A DNA stretch of 64,000 nt from Erythrobacter sp. NAP1 (GCF_000152865.1 NZ_CH672390.1:1054001-1118000), one strand, 5' to 3'; shown: positions 41,326-50,862, counted from the first letter of the stretch. Made by a program: numbers and translations. Notes: generated by a model from the sequence alone, not told the origin.

Positions 41326-42552
41326 ATGGCCAACTCAGTCCAATTCGGCATCGACCGTTTGCTCGCATCTCCTGACCTGATCGCCCAGCTCGGCGACCGC
41401 CGGGTCGCACTCGTCGCACATCCGGCGAGCGTCACCGCTGATCTCACGCACAGTCTGGATGCGCTTATCACGGCAGGAGTGAATGTCAGCAGCGCCTTCG
41501 GGCCGCAGCATGGGCTGAAAGGCGACAAACAGGACAACATGGTTGAGACTGCCGATGAGATGGATGCGCAATACGGCATCCCCATCTTCAGCCTTTACGG
41601 AGAAGTGCGCCGGCCCACAGGGCAGATGATGTCGAGCGCGGATGTATTTCTGTTTGATCTTCAGGACCTTGGCTGCCGCATCTACACTTTTGTTACAACG
41701 CTGCTCTACCTCCTTGAAGAAGCGGAAAAGCACGGCAAGGAAGTGTGGGTTCTCGACCGCCCCAATCCAGCGGGCCGTCCGGTCGAGGGCACATTGCTGG
41801 TGCCGGGGCAAGAAAGTTTTGTCGGTGCCGCACCCATGCCCATGCGCCATGGTCTCACTTTGGGTGAGATGGGTCATTGGTTCGTGGAGCATTTCAACCT
41901 CGACGTGGCGTACAAGGTGATCGCCATGGAAGGCTGGCAGCCTGACGCCGGCGATGGATCGGTAGCAAGCGGCTTTGGCTGGCCGGCTTCACGCATCTGG
42001 ATCAACCCGTCTCCCAATGCGGCTAGCGTCAACATGGCGCGCTGCTACGCTGGGACTGTCATGCTTGAAGGCACGACGCTGTCGGAAGGGCGCGGCACAA
42101 CCCGGCCACTCGAGGTCCTGTTTGGAGCGCCTGACGTTGACGCAAAAGCCGTGGCGGCTGAGATGCTCGCCTTCGCGCCTGACTGGTGCAGTGGCGTCAG
42201 GATGCGCGATTGCTGGTTCGAGCCGACTTTTCACAAGCATGCGGGTAAACTGTGCAATGCGCTGATGCTGCATGCCGAAGGGCCTGACTACGATCACGAC
42301 GCTTTCAAGCCCTGGCGTATGCAGGCACTCGCCTTCAAAGCCATTCGGCGGTTGTACCCCGACTACGACCTATGGCGTGATTTCCCCTATGAGTACGAGC
42401 TCGACCGTCTAGCAATTGACGTGATCAATGGCGGCCCAGCTTTGCGCGAATGGGTCGACAACCCCGACGCCTCGCCGCACGATCTCGACAATGCAGCCTC
42501 ACACGATGAAGCGGCATGGGTGCAGGCCGTGCGCGGACACTTGCTCTACTGA
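41326..42552 (+). CDS. namZ: NamZ-like exo-beta-N-acetylmuramidase (DUF1343)
   Basis: 408 residues from ATG at 41326; the frame is open much further upstream but that part is antisense to tspO. FGIDRLLASPDLIAQLGDRR, ALVAHPASVTADLTHSLDAL, SAFGPQHGLKGDKQDN, IFSLYGEVRRPTGQMM, VWVLDRPNPAGRPVEG, LSEGRGTTRPLEVLFGAP and FEPTFHKHAGKLCNALMLH are all family landmarks. Family members remove terminal N-acetylmuramic acid from peptidoglycan fragments (recycling). No signal peptide seen, so possibly cytosolic. The GNAT gene follows after 9 nt. Confidence 0.9.
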   Translation: MANSVQFGIDRLLASPDLIAQLGDRRVALVAHPASVTADLTHSLDALITAGVNVSSAFGPQHGLKGDKQDNMVETADEMDAQYGIPIFSLYGEVRRPTGQMMSSADVFLFDLQDLGCRIYTFVTTLLYLLEEAEKHGKEVWVLDRPNPAGRPVEGTLLVPGQESFVGAAPMPMRHGLTLGEMGHWFVEHFNLDVAYKVIAMEGWQPDAGDGSVASGFGWPASRIWINPSPNAASVNMARCYAGTVMLEGTTLSEGRGTTRPLEVLFGAPDVDAKAVAAEMLAFAPDWCSGVRMRDCWFEPTFHKHAGKLCNALMLHAEGPDYDHDAFKPWRMQALAFKAIRRLYPDYDLWRDFPYEYELDRLAIDVINGGPALREWVDNPDASPHDLDNAASHDEAAWVQAVRGHLLY

Positions 42553-42561
42553 TCTCGCTTG

Positions 42562-43056
42562 ATGGATGAAGCCTGTCTCCTGCGCTCGGAAAGGCTCACA
42601 TTGATGCCTTTGCAGCAGGGTGACCAAGCATTCGTCGAACGATTGCTCCAGTGCGAACTGGTGCGTCGCTATCTCGGAGGTCCTTTGGATTCAAACGAGC
42701 TTGGACCGACCTTCGCGAGATATCTGGATCTTGCAGCCAACCACTACGTGTGGGCCGTCCGCGATGTTGCGGCTGCGGGAGATCCAATTGGGCTGGTTTT
42801 CCTCGACCGGCATAAGCGACTCGATGCGCCCGAACTGTCATTCCAGTTCGACGCCGGATCATGGGGCCAAGGCTACGCGTTTGAAGCTTGCTCAACAGCA
42901 AAGCATTTTGCTCGGCAAAATTCGGGAGCATCGCGGATCGTTGCCGAAACCCAGTCGGTAAATTGCCGCTCGGTCGCGCTTCTGCATCGCCTCGGCTTCA
43001 AGGAGATGGAACGCCTGATTAGGTTCGGAGAATTGCAGAGCGTTTTCGTGGCCTGA
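42562..43056 (+). CDS. GNAT-family N-acetyltransferase (RimJ/RimL-like)
   Basis: 164 residues from ATG at 42562 (TTG at 42559 adjacent). Core: SERLTLMPLQQGDQAFVERL at the N-terminus; PIGLVFLDRHKRLD; acetyl-CoA loop FDAGSWGQGYAFEACSTAKH (variant of Q/RxxGxG/A); VAETQSVNCRSVALLHRLGF, the RimJ-type motif with N-x2-S. Substrate unknown. Nine nt after namZ, so probably co-transcribed. Confidence 0.85.
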   Translation: MDEACLLRSERLTLMPLQQGDQAFVERLLQCELVRRYLGGPLDSNELGPTFARYLDLAANHYVWAVRDVAAAGDPIGLVFLDRHKRLDAPELSFQFDAGSWGQGYAFEACSTAKHFARQNSGASRIVAETQSVNCRSVALLHRLGFKEMERLIRFGELQSVFVA

Positions 43057-43083
43057 CACAGAAAACGGAAAGGCAGAAAGCGT

Positions 43084-43515
43084 CTACTCTTCGAACGACG
43101 GCGGCGCCTGTGCCGGGATTACGCCGGGCGCATTTTCGCTAGGAAGCGGAAGAGGTCGGATATCGTCCGGATCGCCCATCATGACCATAACGGAGCACCC
43201 ATCCTGCTGCCTGTGCAATGCATAGATTGCGAGTGGTTTGTCAGGGGACGCAGGTTCGCGTGAAAAGAATGGCGACTGCCCCGAAGCCTCACGCGCCTGA
43301 ATGACGCGATCGTTGCAGCTTTCGTCACGCTGCGAGCGCTCGAGGATCTGCGCGAGGTTGTTATCCTCCTCAAGCGCATCCTCAATTGTGCGCCAACGCT
43401 CAGGCGGAGTTGTGTAGGCTGGATTGTCGAGCGCAGCCGGTCCGGGAGCCGCAAATTCGGGTTCACCAGCACCTATCAAGGCGACTGCTACCATCGGAAC
43501 AAGCACGATGCGCAT
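43084..43515 (-). CDS. Secreted protein of unknown function
   Basis: 143 residues. ATG at 43515 is preferred over GTG at 43518 because AGGGAGA lies 6 nt upstream. N-terminus MRIVLVPMVAVALIGAG is a short signal peptide. Mature part polar, with two cysteines (DESCND and DGCSV), likely a disulfide, and a Pro-rich acidic tail (APGVIPAQAPPSFEE). I do not recognise a family. Convergent with the GNAT gene; 60 nt after the VWA gene's stop is 43575, so it lies just downstream of it on the same strand. Confidence 0.6.
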   Translation of the reverse strand: MRIVLVPMVAVALIGAGEPEFAAPGPAALDNPAYTTPPERWRTIEDALEEDNNLAQILERSQRDESCNDRVIQAREASGQSPFFSREPASPDKPLAIYALHRQQDGCSVMVMMGDPDDIRPLPLPSENAPGVIPAQAPPSFEE

Positions 43516-43575
43516 CACAAATCTCCCTTTCCTGCCAGCGCTGTAGCAGAAAAGAGACGTTCTCGCGAGTGCGGC

Positions 43576-44760
43576 TCAATGACCCTGTTTGCGGCTGAGT
43601 TCGCGCATCGCACCGTCCAGCCCCTCAAGCGTCAGCGGGAACATGCGATCGTTGACCAGCTCTTTGAGGATCTTGGTCGACTGCGAATAGCCCCACTGCT
43701 TTTCGGGCACCGGGTTGAGCCAGACGGTCGCCGGATAGGTGTCGGTGACACGCTTCATCCAGATGCCGCCAGCTTCCTCGTTCATGTGCTCAACGCTGCC
43801 ACCGGCATGTGTGATTTCATATGGGCTCATCGCGGCATCGCCGACGAAGACGACCTTGTAATCGTGGCCATATTTGTGAAGCACGTCCCAAGTCTTCGTA
43901 CGCTCCTGCCAGCGCCGCTTGTTGTCCTTCCAGACGCCCTCGTAGAGGCAATTGTGGAAGTAGAAGAATTCAAGGTTCTTGAACTCCGCCGTCGCAGCGC
44001 TGAAGAGCTCTTCGACCAGCTTGATGAAGGGGTCCATTGATCCGCCAACATCGAGAAACAGCAGCAGCTTTACCGCGTTGCGGCGTTCTGCTCGCATGTG
44101 AATGTCGAGCCAGCCCTGCTTTGCGGTTCCTTCGATGGTCGCATCGAGATCGAGTTGATCTTGAGCGCCCTCGCGCGCAAAACGGCGCAGGCGACGAAGC
44201 GCCATCTTGATGTTGCGGGTACCAAGCTCCTTGGTGTTGTCGAGGTTCTTGAACTCGCGCTTTTCCCAGACCTTGACCGCGCGCTTGTGGCGGCTTTCTC
44301 CGCCGATCCGCACGCCCTCCGGGTTGTAGCCTGAATTGCCGAAGGGTGACGTGCCGCCTGTGCCTATCCACTTGTTGCCACCTTCGTGGCGCTTTTCCTG
44401 TTCCTCGAGCCGCTTCTTCAGCGTCTCCATCAGCTCGTCCCAGTCGCCGAGCTTTTCGATCTCGGCCATCTCTTCCTCGGACAGGAATTTTTCGGCGACC
44501 GCTTTCAGCCAATCCTCGGGCACATCGACAGGGTTCTGACCGTAATCGGTCATGATGCCCTTGAAGACTTTGTGGAACACTTGGTCGAACTTATCGAGCA
44601 TCCCTTCGTCCTTCACGAACGTTGCGCGCGACAGGTAATAGAAAGCCTCAGGCGTCTGCTCGATCACGTCTTTGTCGAGCGCCTCAAGCAGCGTGAGGTG
44701 TTCCTTGAAGCTCGCGCCGATCCCGGCTTCGCGCAGTTCGTCCATGAAGTTGAAAAACAT
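43576..44760 (-). CDS. CoxE-like VWA-domain protein
   Basis: 394 residues. The N-terminal helical part (FMDELREAGIGASFKEHLTL to EQEKRHEGGNKW) is the CoxE-type region. A VWA-like domain follows with a MIDAS variant LLFLDVGGSMDPF (DxGxS), AEFKNLEFFYFHNCLYEGVW, and VVFVGDAAMSPYEI. Such proteins pair with MoxR AAA+ ATPases in metal-insertion or complex-assembly chaperone systems. Its MoxR partner is at 46301-47170, but an opposite-strand chemoreceptor gene lies between. Confidence 0.88.
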   Translation of the reverse strand: MFFNFMDELREAGIGASFKEHLTLLEALDKDVIEQTPEAFYYLSRATFVKDEGMLDKFDQVFHKVFKGIMTDYGQNPVDVPEDWLKAVAEKFLSEEEMAEIEKLGDWDELMETLKKRLEEQEKRHEGGNKWIGTGGTSPFGNSGYNPEGVRIGGESRHKRAVKVWEKREFKNLDNTKELGTRNIKMALRRLRRFAREGAQDQLDLDATIEGTAKQGWLDIHMRAERRNAVKLLLFLDVGGSMDPFIKLVEELFSAATAEFKNLEFFYFHNCLYEGVWKDNKRRWQERTKTWDVLHKYGHDYKVVFVGDAAMSPYEITHAGGSVEHMNEEAGGIWMKRVTDTYPATVWLNPVPEKQWGYSQSTKILKELVNDRMFPLTLEGLDGAMRELSRKQGH

Positions 44761-44825
44761 GGCCGTGGTCTAAACGCGATTTTTCCGCGTTTCCAGTCCC
44801 ATGAATGCCATCCTCGGCCAATCCC

Positions 44826-44841
44826 TTAAACCTTCGCTAAC
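44826..44841 (+). promoter_or_regulatory. CtrA-like box upstream of the chemoreceptor gene
   Basis: TTAA (44826-44829), seven bases, CTAAC (44837-44841): 8 of 9 fixed positions of TTAA-N7-TTAAC, 43 nt before the start. CtrA often controls motility/chemotaxis genes in alphaproteobacteria. Motif resemblance only. Confidence 0.35.
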
Positions 44842-44884
44842 CATATCGGAGTTAGGGCGAGGGCATACAGGGGACCAACTTATT

Positions 44885-46285
44885 ATGAAGCCAGTAGAAC
44901 TCGACACCGCAACCGCATCTGCGCTGGACAAGATCCCGGAGAAATGCGGGGCTGTTACCGTCGGATGCACCGACGTTGCAGGCATTGTCGAAAAGGTCAT
45001 CACATCATCCGAAACACTGCGCGCCGAGCACGAGGCTTTGCGCGGGACGGTGACTGCGCTTGAAGCGGACCAAACCAAGGTTGCCGAAGCAAGCGATGAA
45101 GCGCGGCTTCTATCCGAACGCGCGATTGAGCGTCTGGGCGAGGGTACTAGGCTGATCCAGTCGTCGCTGGGACAGATCGGTTCGCTCCTCGACCTTGTCG
45201 ATGCGCTGGGCCAACACGTGACCAGCTTTTCGGCCGCAATGGAGCAGGTGCGCCGCAGCGCTCAGGATATCGATGATATCGCCGAGACCACCAACATCCT
45301 CGCGCTCAACGCGACGATCGAGGCGATGCGTGCGGGCGATGCAGGGCGAACCTTTGCCGTCGTTGCGAGCGAAGTGAAAAGCCTTGCAAACGACACCCGT
45401 AAGGCAACCGAGGAAATCGCACATACGATCGACGCACTTGGCGATGAAGCATCGCAGGTTATCGGGCGGATCGAAGAAGGCTCGAAAGCCAGCTCTGAAG
45501 CAAAGGCTTCTGTGGCCCGCATCGAGAGCACGATTTCGAGCGTTGGCGACCTTGTTGAAGAGGTGGACAAACAGAACGATGTGATCGCCCGTTCGACCGG
45601 GACGATTTCGAGCCACGTGGATGCAGTGCAGCAGGTGCTGACCAGCTTCGACACCGCAGCTCGCGAAAATGAAAGCCAGCTCCAGGGCGCGCACAAGCGC
45701 ATGGAAGATCTGGAAATGACCGCCAGCGATATGTTCGACAGCCTGGTTCAGGCCGGTCTAAGCCCGCAGGACAGCATCATGGTTGAGCGTGCGCAAGAAA
45801 TCGCGCGCGAGGTTGCGAAAGCGACCGAAGACGCCATCGCCACCGGCGAAATCAGCATGGCGCAAGTCTTTGACCAGGATTACGAACTTATCGAAGGAAG
45901 CAATCCTAAGCGCTACCGCACCGGCCTCACTGATTGGGCGATGCGCCACTGGCAGCCCAAGCTCGACGCGACCAAGGCCTCGCACGGCGACATCATCGCG
46001 GCGGCCTGTACTGACACCAAGGGCTATCTTCCGACGCACCTGAGCGAAATGTCGCGCGAGCCCACCGGCGATGTCGTTCACGACACCAAGTACTGCCGCA
46101 ACGGGCGACTGATGATGTACCCGATCGACCGCAAGGCGAAGGTCAGCACTGCGCCATATATGATGGCTGTCTATCGCCAGGAAGGCGACGGACGTGAATA
46201 TCAGGTGGTCCGCAACGTATACGTGCCGCTGATCATCAACGGCCGCCGCTGGGGCGATTTCGAGGTCGCTTACAGCTTTCGGTAA
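44885..46285 (+). CDS. Soluble methyl-accepting chemotaxis-type protein with C-terminal sensor-like domain
   Basis: 466 residues from ATG at 44885; no membrane helix. N-terminal half is a receptor signalling coiled coil with the hairpin tip [20 protein letters not shown] and [21 protein letters not shown]-terminal ~150 residues (from [20 protein letters not shown]) look like a globular, Cache-like domain: [41 protein letters not shown]. Sensor placement at the C-terminus is the reverse of classical receptors. Lies on the plus strand between the VWA and MoxR genes. CtrA-like box upstream. Confidence 0.82.
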   Translation: MKPVELDTATASALDKIPEKCGAVTVGCTDVAGIVEKVITSSETLRAEHEALRGTVTALEADQTKVAEASDEARLLSERAIERLGEGTRLIQSSLGQIGSLLDLVDALGQHVTSFSAAMEQVRRSAQDIDDIAETTNILALNATIEAMRAGDAGRTFAVVASEVKSLANDTRKATEEIAHTIDALGDEASQVIGRIEEGSKASSEAKASVARIESTISSVGDLVEEVDKQNDVIARSTGTISSHVDAVQQVLTSFDTAARENESQLQGAHKRMEDLEMTASDMFDSLVQAGLSPQDSIMVERAQEIAREVAKATEDAIATGEISMAQVFDQDYELIEGSNPKRYRTGLTDWAMRHWQPKLDATKASHGDIIAAACTDTKGYLPTHLSEMSREPTGDVVHDTKYCRNGRLMMYPIDRKAKVSTAPYMMAVYRQEGDGREYQVVRNVYVPLIINGRRWGDFEVAYSFR

Positions 46286-46293
46286 AGCTCCGG

Positions 46294-46310
46294 CCCGAGC
46301 TTAGCTCGGG
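46294..46310. terminator. Hairpin between the convergent chemoreceptor and MoxR genes
   Basis: CCCGAGC-TTA-GCTCGGG, a perfect 7-bp stem with 3-nt loop, spanning the MoxR stop codon and 8 nt after the chemoreceptor stop. No clear U tract on either side; possible bidirectional terminator. Confidence 0.35.
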
Positions 46311-47170
46311 TTACGGCGCGCCATGAATGCAAGGCGTTCGAACAGCATCACGTCCTGTTCGTTCTTGAGGAGGGCACCGTGTAGCGGCGGGATCGCGCTG
46401 TTAGGGTTCGCGTCCTGAAGGACTTCCAGCGGCATGTCCTCGTTCAACAGAAGTTTGAGCCAGTCGAGCAGCTCGCTGGTCGAGGGCTTCTTCTTCAGAC
46501 CTGGCACTTCGCGCAGTTCGTAGAAGATATCCATCGCCTTCTTGACCAACGTCTTCTGGATGCCGGGATAGTGCACGTCGATGATCGACTGCATCGTTTC
46601 GCGGTCGGGAAACTTGATATAGTGGAAGAAGCAGCGGCGCAGGAATGCGTCGGGCAGTTCCTTCTCGTTGTTCGAAGTGATCACGACGATCGGGCGTTCC
46701 TTTGCCTCGATCCGTTCCTGCGTTTCGTAAACGTCGAAGCTCATGCGATCGAGCTCCTGTAGAAGGTCGTTCGGAAACTCGATGTCGGCCTTGTCGATCT
46801 CGTCGATCAGCAAGACGGGCAGCTCCTCTGAGGTGAAGGCTTCCCAGAGTTTGCCTTTCTTGATGTAGTTCCGGATATCGTGAACGCGCTCTTCGCCCAG
46901 CTGGCCGTCGCGCAGGCGTGCAACCGCATCATATTCGTAAAGACCCTGCTGCGCCTTGGTGGTCGACTTGACGTTCCACTCAATAAGCGGGGCACCGATA
47001 GCCTTTGAGATCTCATGCGCGAGAACGGTCTTGCCGGTTCCCGGTTCACCTTTGACCAGCAGCGGACGGCGCAGCGTCACTGCGGCGTTGACGGCAACCT
47101 TTAGATCTTCGGTCGCGATATAGTCGCTGGTGCCTTCAAAACGCTGCTGCTCGGTGCTCTCTTCGGTCAT
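46301..47170 (-). CDS. MoxR-family AAA+ ATPase
   Basis: 289 residues from ATG at 47170, which has AAGGGA 6 nt upstream (the frame opens at 47191). Walker A GEPGTGKTVLAHEI, Walker B PVLLIDEIDKADIEF, sensor 1 PIVVITSNNEKELPDAFLRR. Chaperone ATPase that works with VWA partners; the CoxE-like VWA gene lies beyond the chemoreceptor gene on the same strand. It is very likely that the two once formed one operon. Confidence 0.93.
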   Translation of the reverse strand: MTEESTEQQRFEGTSDYIATEDLKVAVNAAVTLRRPLLVKGEPGTGKTVLAHEISKAIGAPLIEWNVKSTTKAQQGLYEYDAVARLRDGQLGEERVHDIRNYIKKGKLWEAFTSEELPVLLIDEIDKADIEFPNDLLQELDRMSFDVYETQERIEAKERPIVVITSNNEKELPDAFLRRCFFHYIKFPDRETMQSIIDVHYPGIQKTLVKKAMDIFYELREVPGLKKKPSTSELLDWLKLLLNEDMPLEVLQDANPNSAIPPLHGALLKNEQDVMLFERLAFMARRNPS

Positions 47171-47289
47171 CGGTTTCCCTTCAAAACGCATTTATTTGTG
47201 CGCCGCGATAAGAGACGTGGCCTCGGCGCGCAAGGGGGGAAGGGGACTGCCAGGCCCAGCGAGCAGTCCACGCATCCGGTATCGAGTGG

Positions 47290-47865
47290 TCAGGCTAGCG
47301 CCTCTATTTCATCGGCTTTCTTCTTGAGCGCGCGCGCGCCGATCCAGTTGGCGAGAGCAACAAGAGCAAAGATCCCGAAGGTGATCGCTGCAGGTCCCGC
47401 AGCCCCTTCGATAGCGCGGAGCCAGCCCGTCACTTCGGCAACCCTTGATGTCACGGCATAGTAGAACAGGATAACTCCAGGCATCAGTGGCGCGAGGTAC
47501 CAGCGCGGCACATCGCGTAGTGCTTCATATTGACGCTGATACTGGCGGCGCAGGTGCACAAGGCACGCATCTTCCGGACGGCGATCAAGATTGCTCGCGC
47601 GGCGCTTAAGGCCGACCATAACCACGATTGCGCCGCCGACTGTGAGCAGGGCTGAAAGCGTGATCAGCAATTCATCGCGCATGAATGCGCCGATTGCCAT
47701 TCCTGCGAACAGCAGGATCACCAGCGTGCCTGCAGCGTATTCGGTGATGTTGCGAAACCGGATCCGGCGCTCAAACTTGCCGATGCGAGCAGCGCAATCG
47801 GAAGGCGCGCTGAAAGATGCGTCGCTATTCTGGCTGTCCCAGCCGGGCATTGGTGGTCGGGTCAT
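47290..47865 (-). CDS. Membrane protein coupled to an ECF sigma factor
   Basis: 191 residues. An N-terminal soluble stretch (DCAARIGKFERRIRFRN), two helices at about 43-85 (AAGTLVILLFAGMAIGAF and a second), a charged middle (QYQRQYEALRDVPRWYL), then two more helices. Four in all. Its start overlaps the sigma-factor stop by 4 nt. Placement right after an ECF sigma gene suggests an anti-sigma-like or signalling role, but I see no zinc-binding anti-sigma (HxxxCxxC) motif. Confidence 0.7.
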   Translation of the reverse strand: MTRPPMPGWDSQNSDASFSAPSDCAARIGKFERRIRFRNITEYAAGTLVILLFAGMAIGAFMRDELLITLSALLTVGGAIVVMVGLKRRASNLDRRPEDACLVHLRRQYQRQYEALRDVPRWYLAPLMPGVILFYYAVTSRVAEVTGWLRAIEGAAGPAAITFGIFALVALANWIGARALKKKADEIEALA

Positions 47866-48374
47866 GAAGGATCTCCTAGTTCAAAATGGCCTGCAAGCAG
47901 CGCCTTGATGCGATGCACACGCGTTGCGACCGCGCCTGAGGACAGGCCGGTGATTTCGGAAATGTCTGAAGCGCTCTCGCCTTCGAGCCACAGGATAATA
48001 ACCTGAGCATCAAGCGCAGGGAGCCGCCGGATCAGTTCCGCGACTTGCTCCAGAACGAGGTTTTCAGCTGCATCGGCTTCAGGATTGGCCGCGTCCGGGA
48101 GAGCATCGATTTCATCGAGCGGGATTTTCGTCGGTCCGCGCATCGCCTTTGCGACATGATCGGCAGCGACATTGTGCGCGACGCGGTAGACCCAGGTCTT
48201 GATGGTACAGTCGCCATTGAACCGGGCAAGGCTCGACCACAAAGCGCAGTGCATCTCTTGTTCGAGATCGCGCGCCTTGTCCGCATTGCGTTCGACAGCG
48301 CGAGCGAGGCGGGCAAGCGCTGGCGCAAATTCTTCGCCTGCTTGCCGGTAAAGAGTGTCTGCGTCTTGTGTCAT
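47862..48374 (-). CDS. ECF-type RNA polymerase sigma factor
   Basis: 170 residues. Sigma region 2 around EQEMHCALWSSLARFNGDCT and KTWVYRVAHNVAADHVAKAM; region 4 HTH near the end, LIRRLPALDAQVIILWLEGE then SASDISEITGLSSGAVATRV, the recognition helix. Target promoters unknown. Overlaps the downstream membrane protein gene by 4 nt, the usual partner arrangement. Confidence 0.9.
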   Translation of the reverse strand: MTQDADTLYRQAGEEFAPALARLARAVERNADKARDLEQEMHCALWSSLARFNGDCTIKTWVYRVAHNVAADHVAKAMRGPTKIPLDEIDALPDAANPEADAAENLVLEQVAELIRRLPALDAQVIILWLEGESASDISEITGLSSGAVATRVHRIKALLAGHFELGDPS

Positions 48375-48438
48375 ACCCCCTTAGTCCAGCGGCACGCGGA
48401 TTTCTTACACGCCGGGGGCAGATTTGGCTGACTGCCGG

Positions 48439-48810
48439 TCAGAGCCGCGTGCTTGCCCCCAGGCAAACGAATGCCAATTGCCCCACCAGTACGAGGATTG
48501 TCGCCACCTTCCAGCCCGTGCCCGCATCCTTCATCCCGCGCTCCCAAGTCCACATGCCAAGCGCGCCGGTTATCAGGCTTGATACTGCGATCGTGATCCA
48601 ACCCGATTGCCCTGCGAGCACCACGAACACCATTGTAAGCAGCAACAGCTGGATCAAGAATGCGGCCGCGAACCAGGCGATGGGTATTGGCCGATATTTC
48701 GCGTCGGGAATATGCCAGTCGGGAAGGGCGCTATCCGGGCGAGAGACGCGCCGGTCGCCCGCGTAAATGTCCTCTTCTCGAGGATTGGGATACTTGCCCT
48801 TATCCGCCAT
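48439..48810 (-). CDS. Small membrane protein downstream of parE
   Basis: 123 residues from ATG at 48810, which shares 1 nt with the parE stop (TGATG). N-terminal polar stretch (KYPNPREEDIYAGDRRVSRP) is conspicuously charged. Two or three hydrophobic segments (AWFAAAFLIQLLLLTMVFVV, GWITIAVSSLITGALGMW, ATILVLVGQLAFVCLGAS) follow. No family recognised. Co-translation with parE is likely. Confidence 0.62.
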   Translation of the reverse strand: MADKGKYPNPREEDIYAGDRRVSRPDSALPDWHIPDAKYRPIPIAWFAAAFLIQLLLLTMVFVVLAGQSGWITIAVSSLITGALGMWTWERGMKDAGTGWKVATILVLVGQLAFVCLGASTRL

Positions 48811-50798
48811 CACGCATCGATCATGTCGCGGTCCATCTCGCCCGCGCGGTTCTGGATGAAATTGAAGCGGTGTTCGGGGTTCTTACCCATCAGTTGGTCT
48901 ACGAGGACTTTGACGCCCGCTCTGTCCTCGAACTCCTGCGGGAGCGTGATTCGGACGAGGCTGCGCGTCTCTGGATGCATCGTTGTTTCGCGCAATTGCT
49001 GTGGGTTCATCTCGCCAAGACCCTTGAAGCGCGCGACATCGACTTTCTTGCCCTTGAACACCGTCTCTTCCAACTCCGCGCGGTGCGCGTCGTCGCGGGC
49101 GTAGCGGCTCTCCTTGCCTGCGGTGAGGCGGTAAAGCGGAGGCTGAGCGAGGAAAAGGTGCCCCTTGCGAACGACTTCGGGCATCTCCTGGAAGAAGAAC
49201 GTCATCAAGAGCGTCGCGATGTGCGCGCCATCAACATCGGCGTCGGTCATGATGATGATACGGTCATACCGCAGGCTTTCCGGATCGCAATCTTTGCGGG
49301 TGCCGCATCCCATGGCGAGCGTCAGATCGGCGATTTCAGAGTTCGCGCGGATCTTGTCGGCGGTTGCGGATGCGACATTCAGGATCTTGCCGCGGATTGG
49401 GAGAATCGCCTGAGTTTTGCGGTCGCGTGCTTGCTTGGCGCTGCCGCCTGCCGAGTCCCCTTCGACGATGAAGAGTTCGGTCTCGCGCTCCCCTTCGCCC
49501 GAGCAATCGGTGAGCTTTCCGGGCAGGCGCAGCTTCTTCGCATTGGTCGCGGTCTTGCGCTTGATCTCGCGCTCTTGCTTGCGCTTGAGACGCTCATCCA
49601 TGCGCTCCATCACTTCGCCCAGCAGCGCCTTACCCCGATCCATATTGTCGGTGAGGAAGTGATCAAAGTGATCGCGCACCGCCGCTTCGACGAGGCGAGC
49701 GGCTTCGGGCGATGTCAGGCGGTCCTTTGTCTGCGACTGAAACTGCGGATCGCGGATGAAGACACTCAGCATCACCTCGGCGCCGGTCATCACGTCGTCA
49801 GCCGTAATGTCCTTGGCTTTCTTGGTGCCGGTCAGCTCTCCGAAAGCCCGCAGGCCCTTGGTCAGGGCCCCGCGAACGCCCTGCTCATGCGTTCCGCCAT
49901 CAGGCGTCGGGACCGTATTACAATACCAGCTGGTCGAGCCGTCCGAGTAGAGCGGCCACGCAATGGCCCACTCGACGCTGCCCTGACCGATGCCGTCCTT
50001 TTCGGGAAACTCCTGTTTTCCAGTAAAGGGCTGGGCGGTGACGCATTCGCGCTGTCCGACCTGTTCGGCAAGGTGGTCGGCGAGCCCGCCAGGAAACTTG
50101 AAGGTGGCCTCTGCCGGTACATCGTCGCTGGTAAGGCTTTCTGCGCATTTCCAACGGATTTCCACCCCAGCAAACAGATATGCCTTGGAGCGAGCGAGTT
50201 TGAAAAGGCGGTGCGGTTTGAACTGGCGGTCGCCGAAAATCTCGGTGTCTGGCGTAAATGTGACTGTCGTCCCGCGGCGGTTTGGTGCTGCGCCGACTAC
50301 CTCGATGGGACCTTGCGTGTGACCCTTTGCGAATTCCTGGGCGTAAAGTTGCTTGTCGCGGGCGACTTCGACGCGGGTGTGTGAGGACAGCGCGTTGACC
50401 ACACTGACGCCCACACCGTGAAGGCCGCCACTGGTGGCGTAGGCCTTTCCCGAGAATTTGCCCCCTGAGTGAAGCGTCGTCAGGATCACTTCGAGGGTCG
50501 ATTTGCCCGGATACTTGGGGTGCTCGTCGACCGGAATACCGCGACCATTGTCCGAAATGCTGAGACGATTGCCTTCCTCAAGCCGCACCTCGATCCGTGA
50601 AGCATGGCCTGCGACCGCTTCGTCCATCGAGTTGTCGAGGACTTCTGCCGCCAGGTGGTGCAGGGCGCGATCGTCGGTGCCGCCGATATACATGCCGGGA
50701 CGGCGCCGCACGGGCTCCAGTCCCTCAAGGACTTCGATGGAGGAAGAGTCATAATCGCCAGAGGTGGTCGGCGTGTTTTCAAACAGGTCGTCGGACAT
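48810..50798 (-). CDS. parE: DNA topoisomerase IV subunit B
   Basis: ATPase subunit that, with ParC, decatenates chromosomes. 662 residues from ATG at 50798. GHKL: EVLDNSMDEAVAGHA, DNGRGIPVDEHPKYPGKS, TSGGLHGVGVSVVNAL. TOPRIM: FIVEGDSAGGSAKQARDR and IIMTDADVDGAHIATLL. C-terminus RFKGLGEMNPQQLRETTMHP. Its length and the absence of the GyrB insert favour ParE over GyrB. A 574-residue opposite-strand frame over it is a shadow. Confidence 0.93.
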   Translation of the reverse strand: MSDDLFENTPTTSGDYDSSSIEVLEGLEPVRRRPGMYIGGTDDRALHHLAAEVLDNSMDEAVAGHASRIEVRLEEGNRLSISDNGRGIPVDEHPKYPGKSTLEVILTTLHSGGKFSGKAYATSGGLHGVGVSVVNALSSHTRVEVARDKQLYAQEFAKGHTQGPIEVVGAAPNRRGTTVTFTPDTEIFGDRQFKPHRLFKLARSKAYLFAGVEIRWKCAESLTSDDVPAEATFKFPGGLADHLAEQVGQRECVTAQPFTGKQEFPEKDGIGQGSVEWAIAWPLYSDGSTSWYCNTVPTPDGGTHEQGVRGALTKGLRAFGELTGTKKAKDITADDVMTGAEVMLSVFIRDPQFQSQTKDRLTSPEAARLVEAAVRDHFDHFLTDNMDRGKALLGEVMERMDERLKRKQEREIKRKTATNAKKLRLPGKLTDCSGEGERETELFIVEGDSAGGSAKQARDRKTQAILPIRGKILNVASATADKIRANSEIADLTLAMGCGTRKDCDPESLRYDRIIIMTDADVDGAHIATLLMTFFFQEMPEVVRKGHLFLAQPPLYRLTAGKESRYARDDAHRAELEETVFKGKKVDVARFKGLGEMNPQQLRETTMHPETRSLVRITLPQEFEDRAGVKVLVDQLMGKNPEHRFNFIQNRAGEMDRDMIDA

Positions 50799-50862
50799 GC
50801 TTCCGATATAGGGACGAGTGCCCACCGCTCACAAGCAGGGGCACACCCGTTTTGCGCCGCTT

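Noticed and set aside
41335-41892. 185-residue minus-strand frame
   Set aside because: Antisense to namZ in its most conserved region.
48660-50384. 574-residue plus-strand open frame
   Set aside because: Antisense to parE, which has intact GHKL and TOPRIM motifs. Composition is that of a shadow frame.
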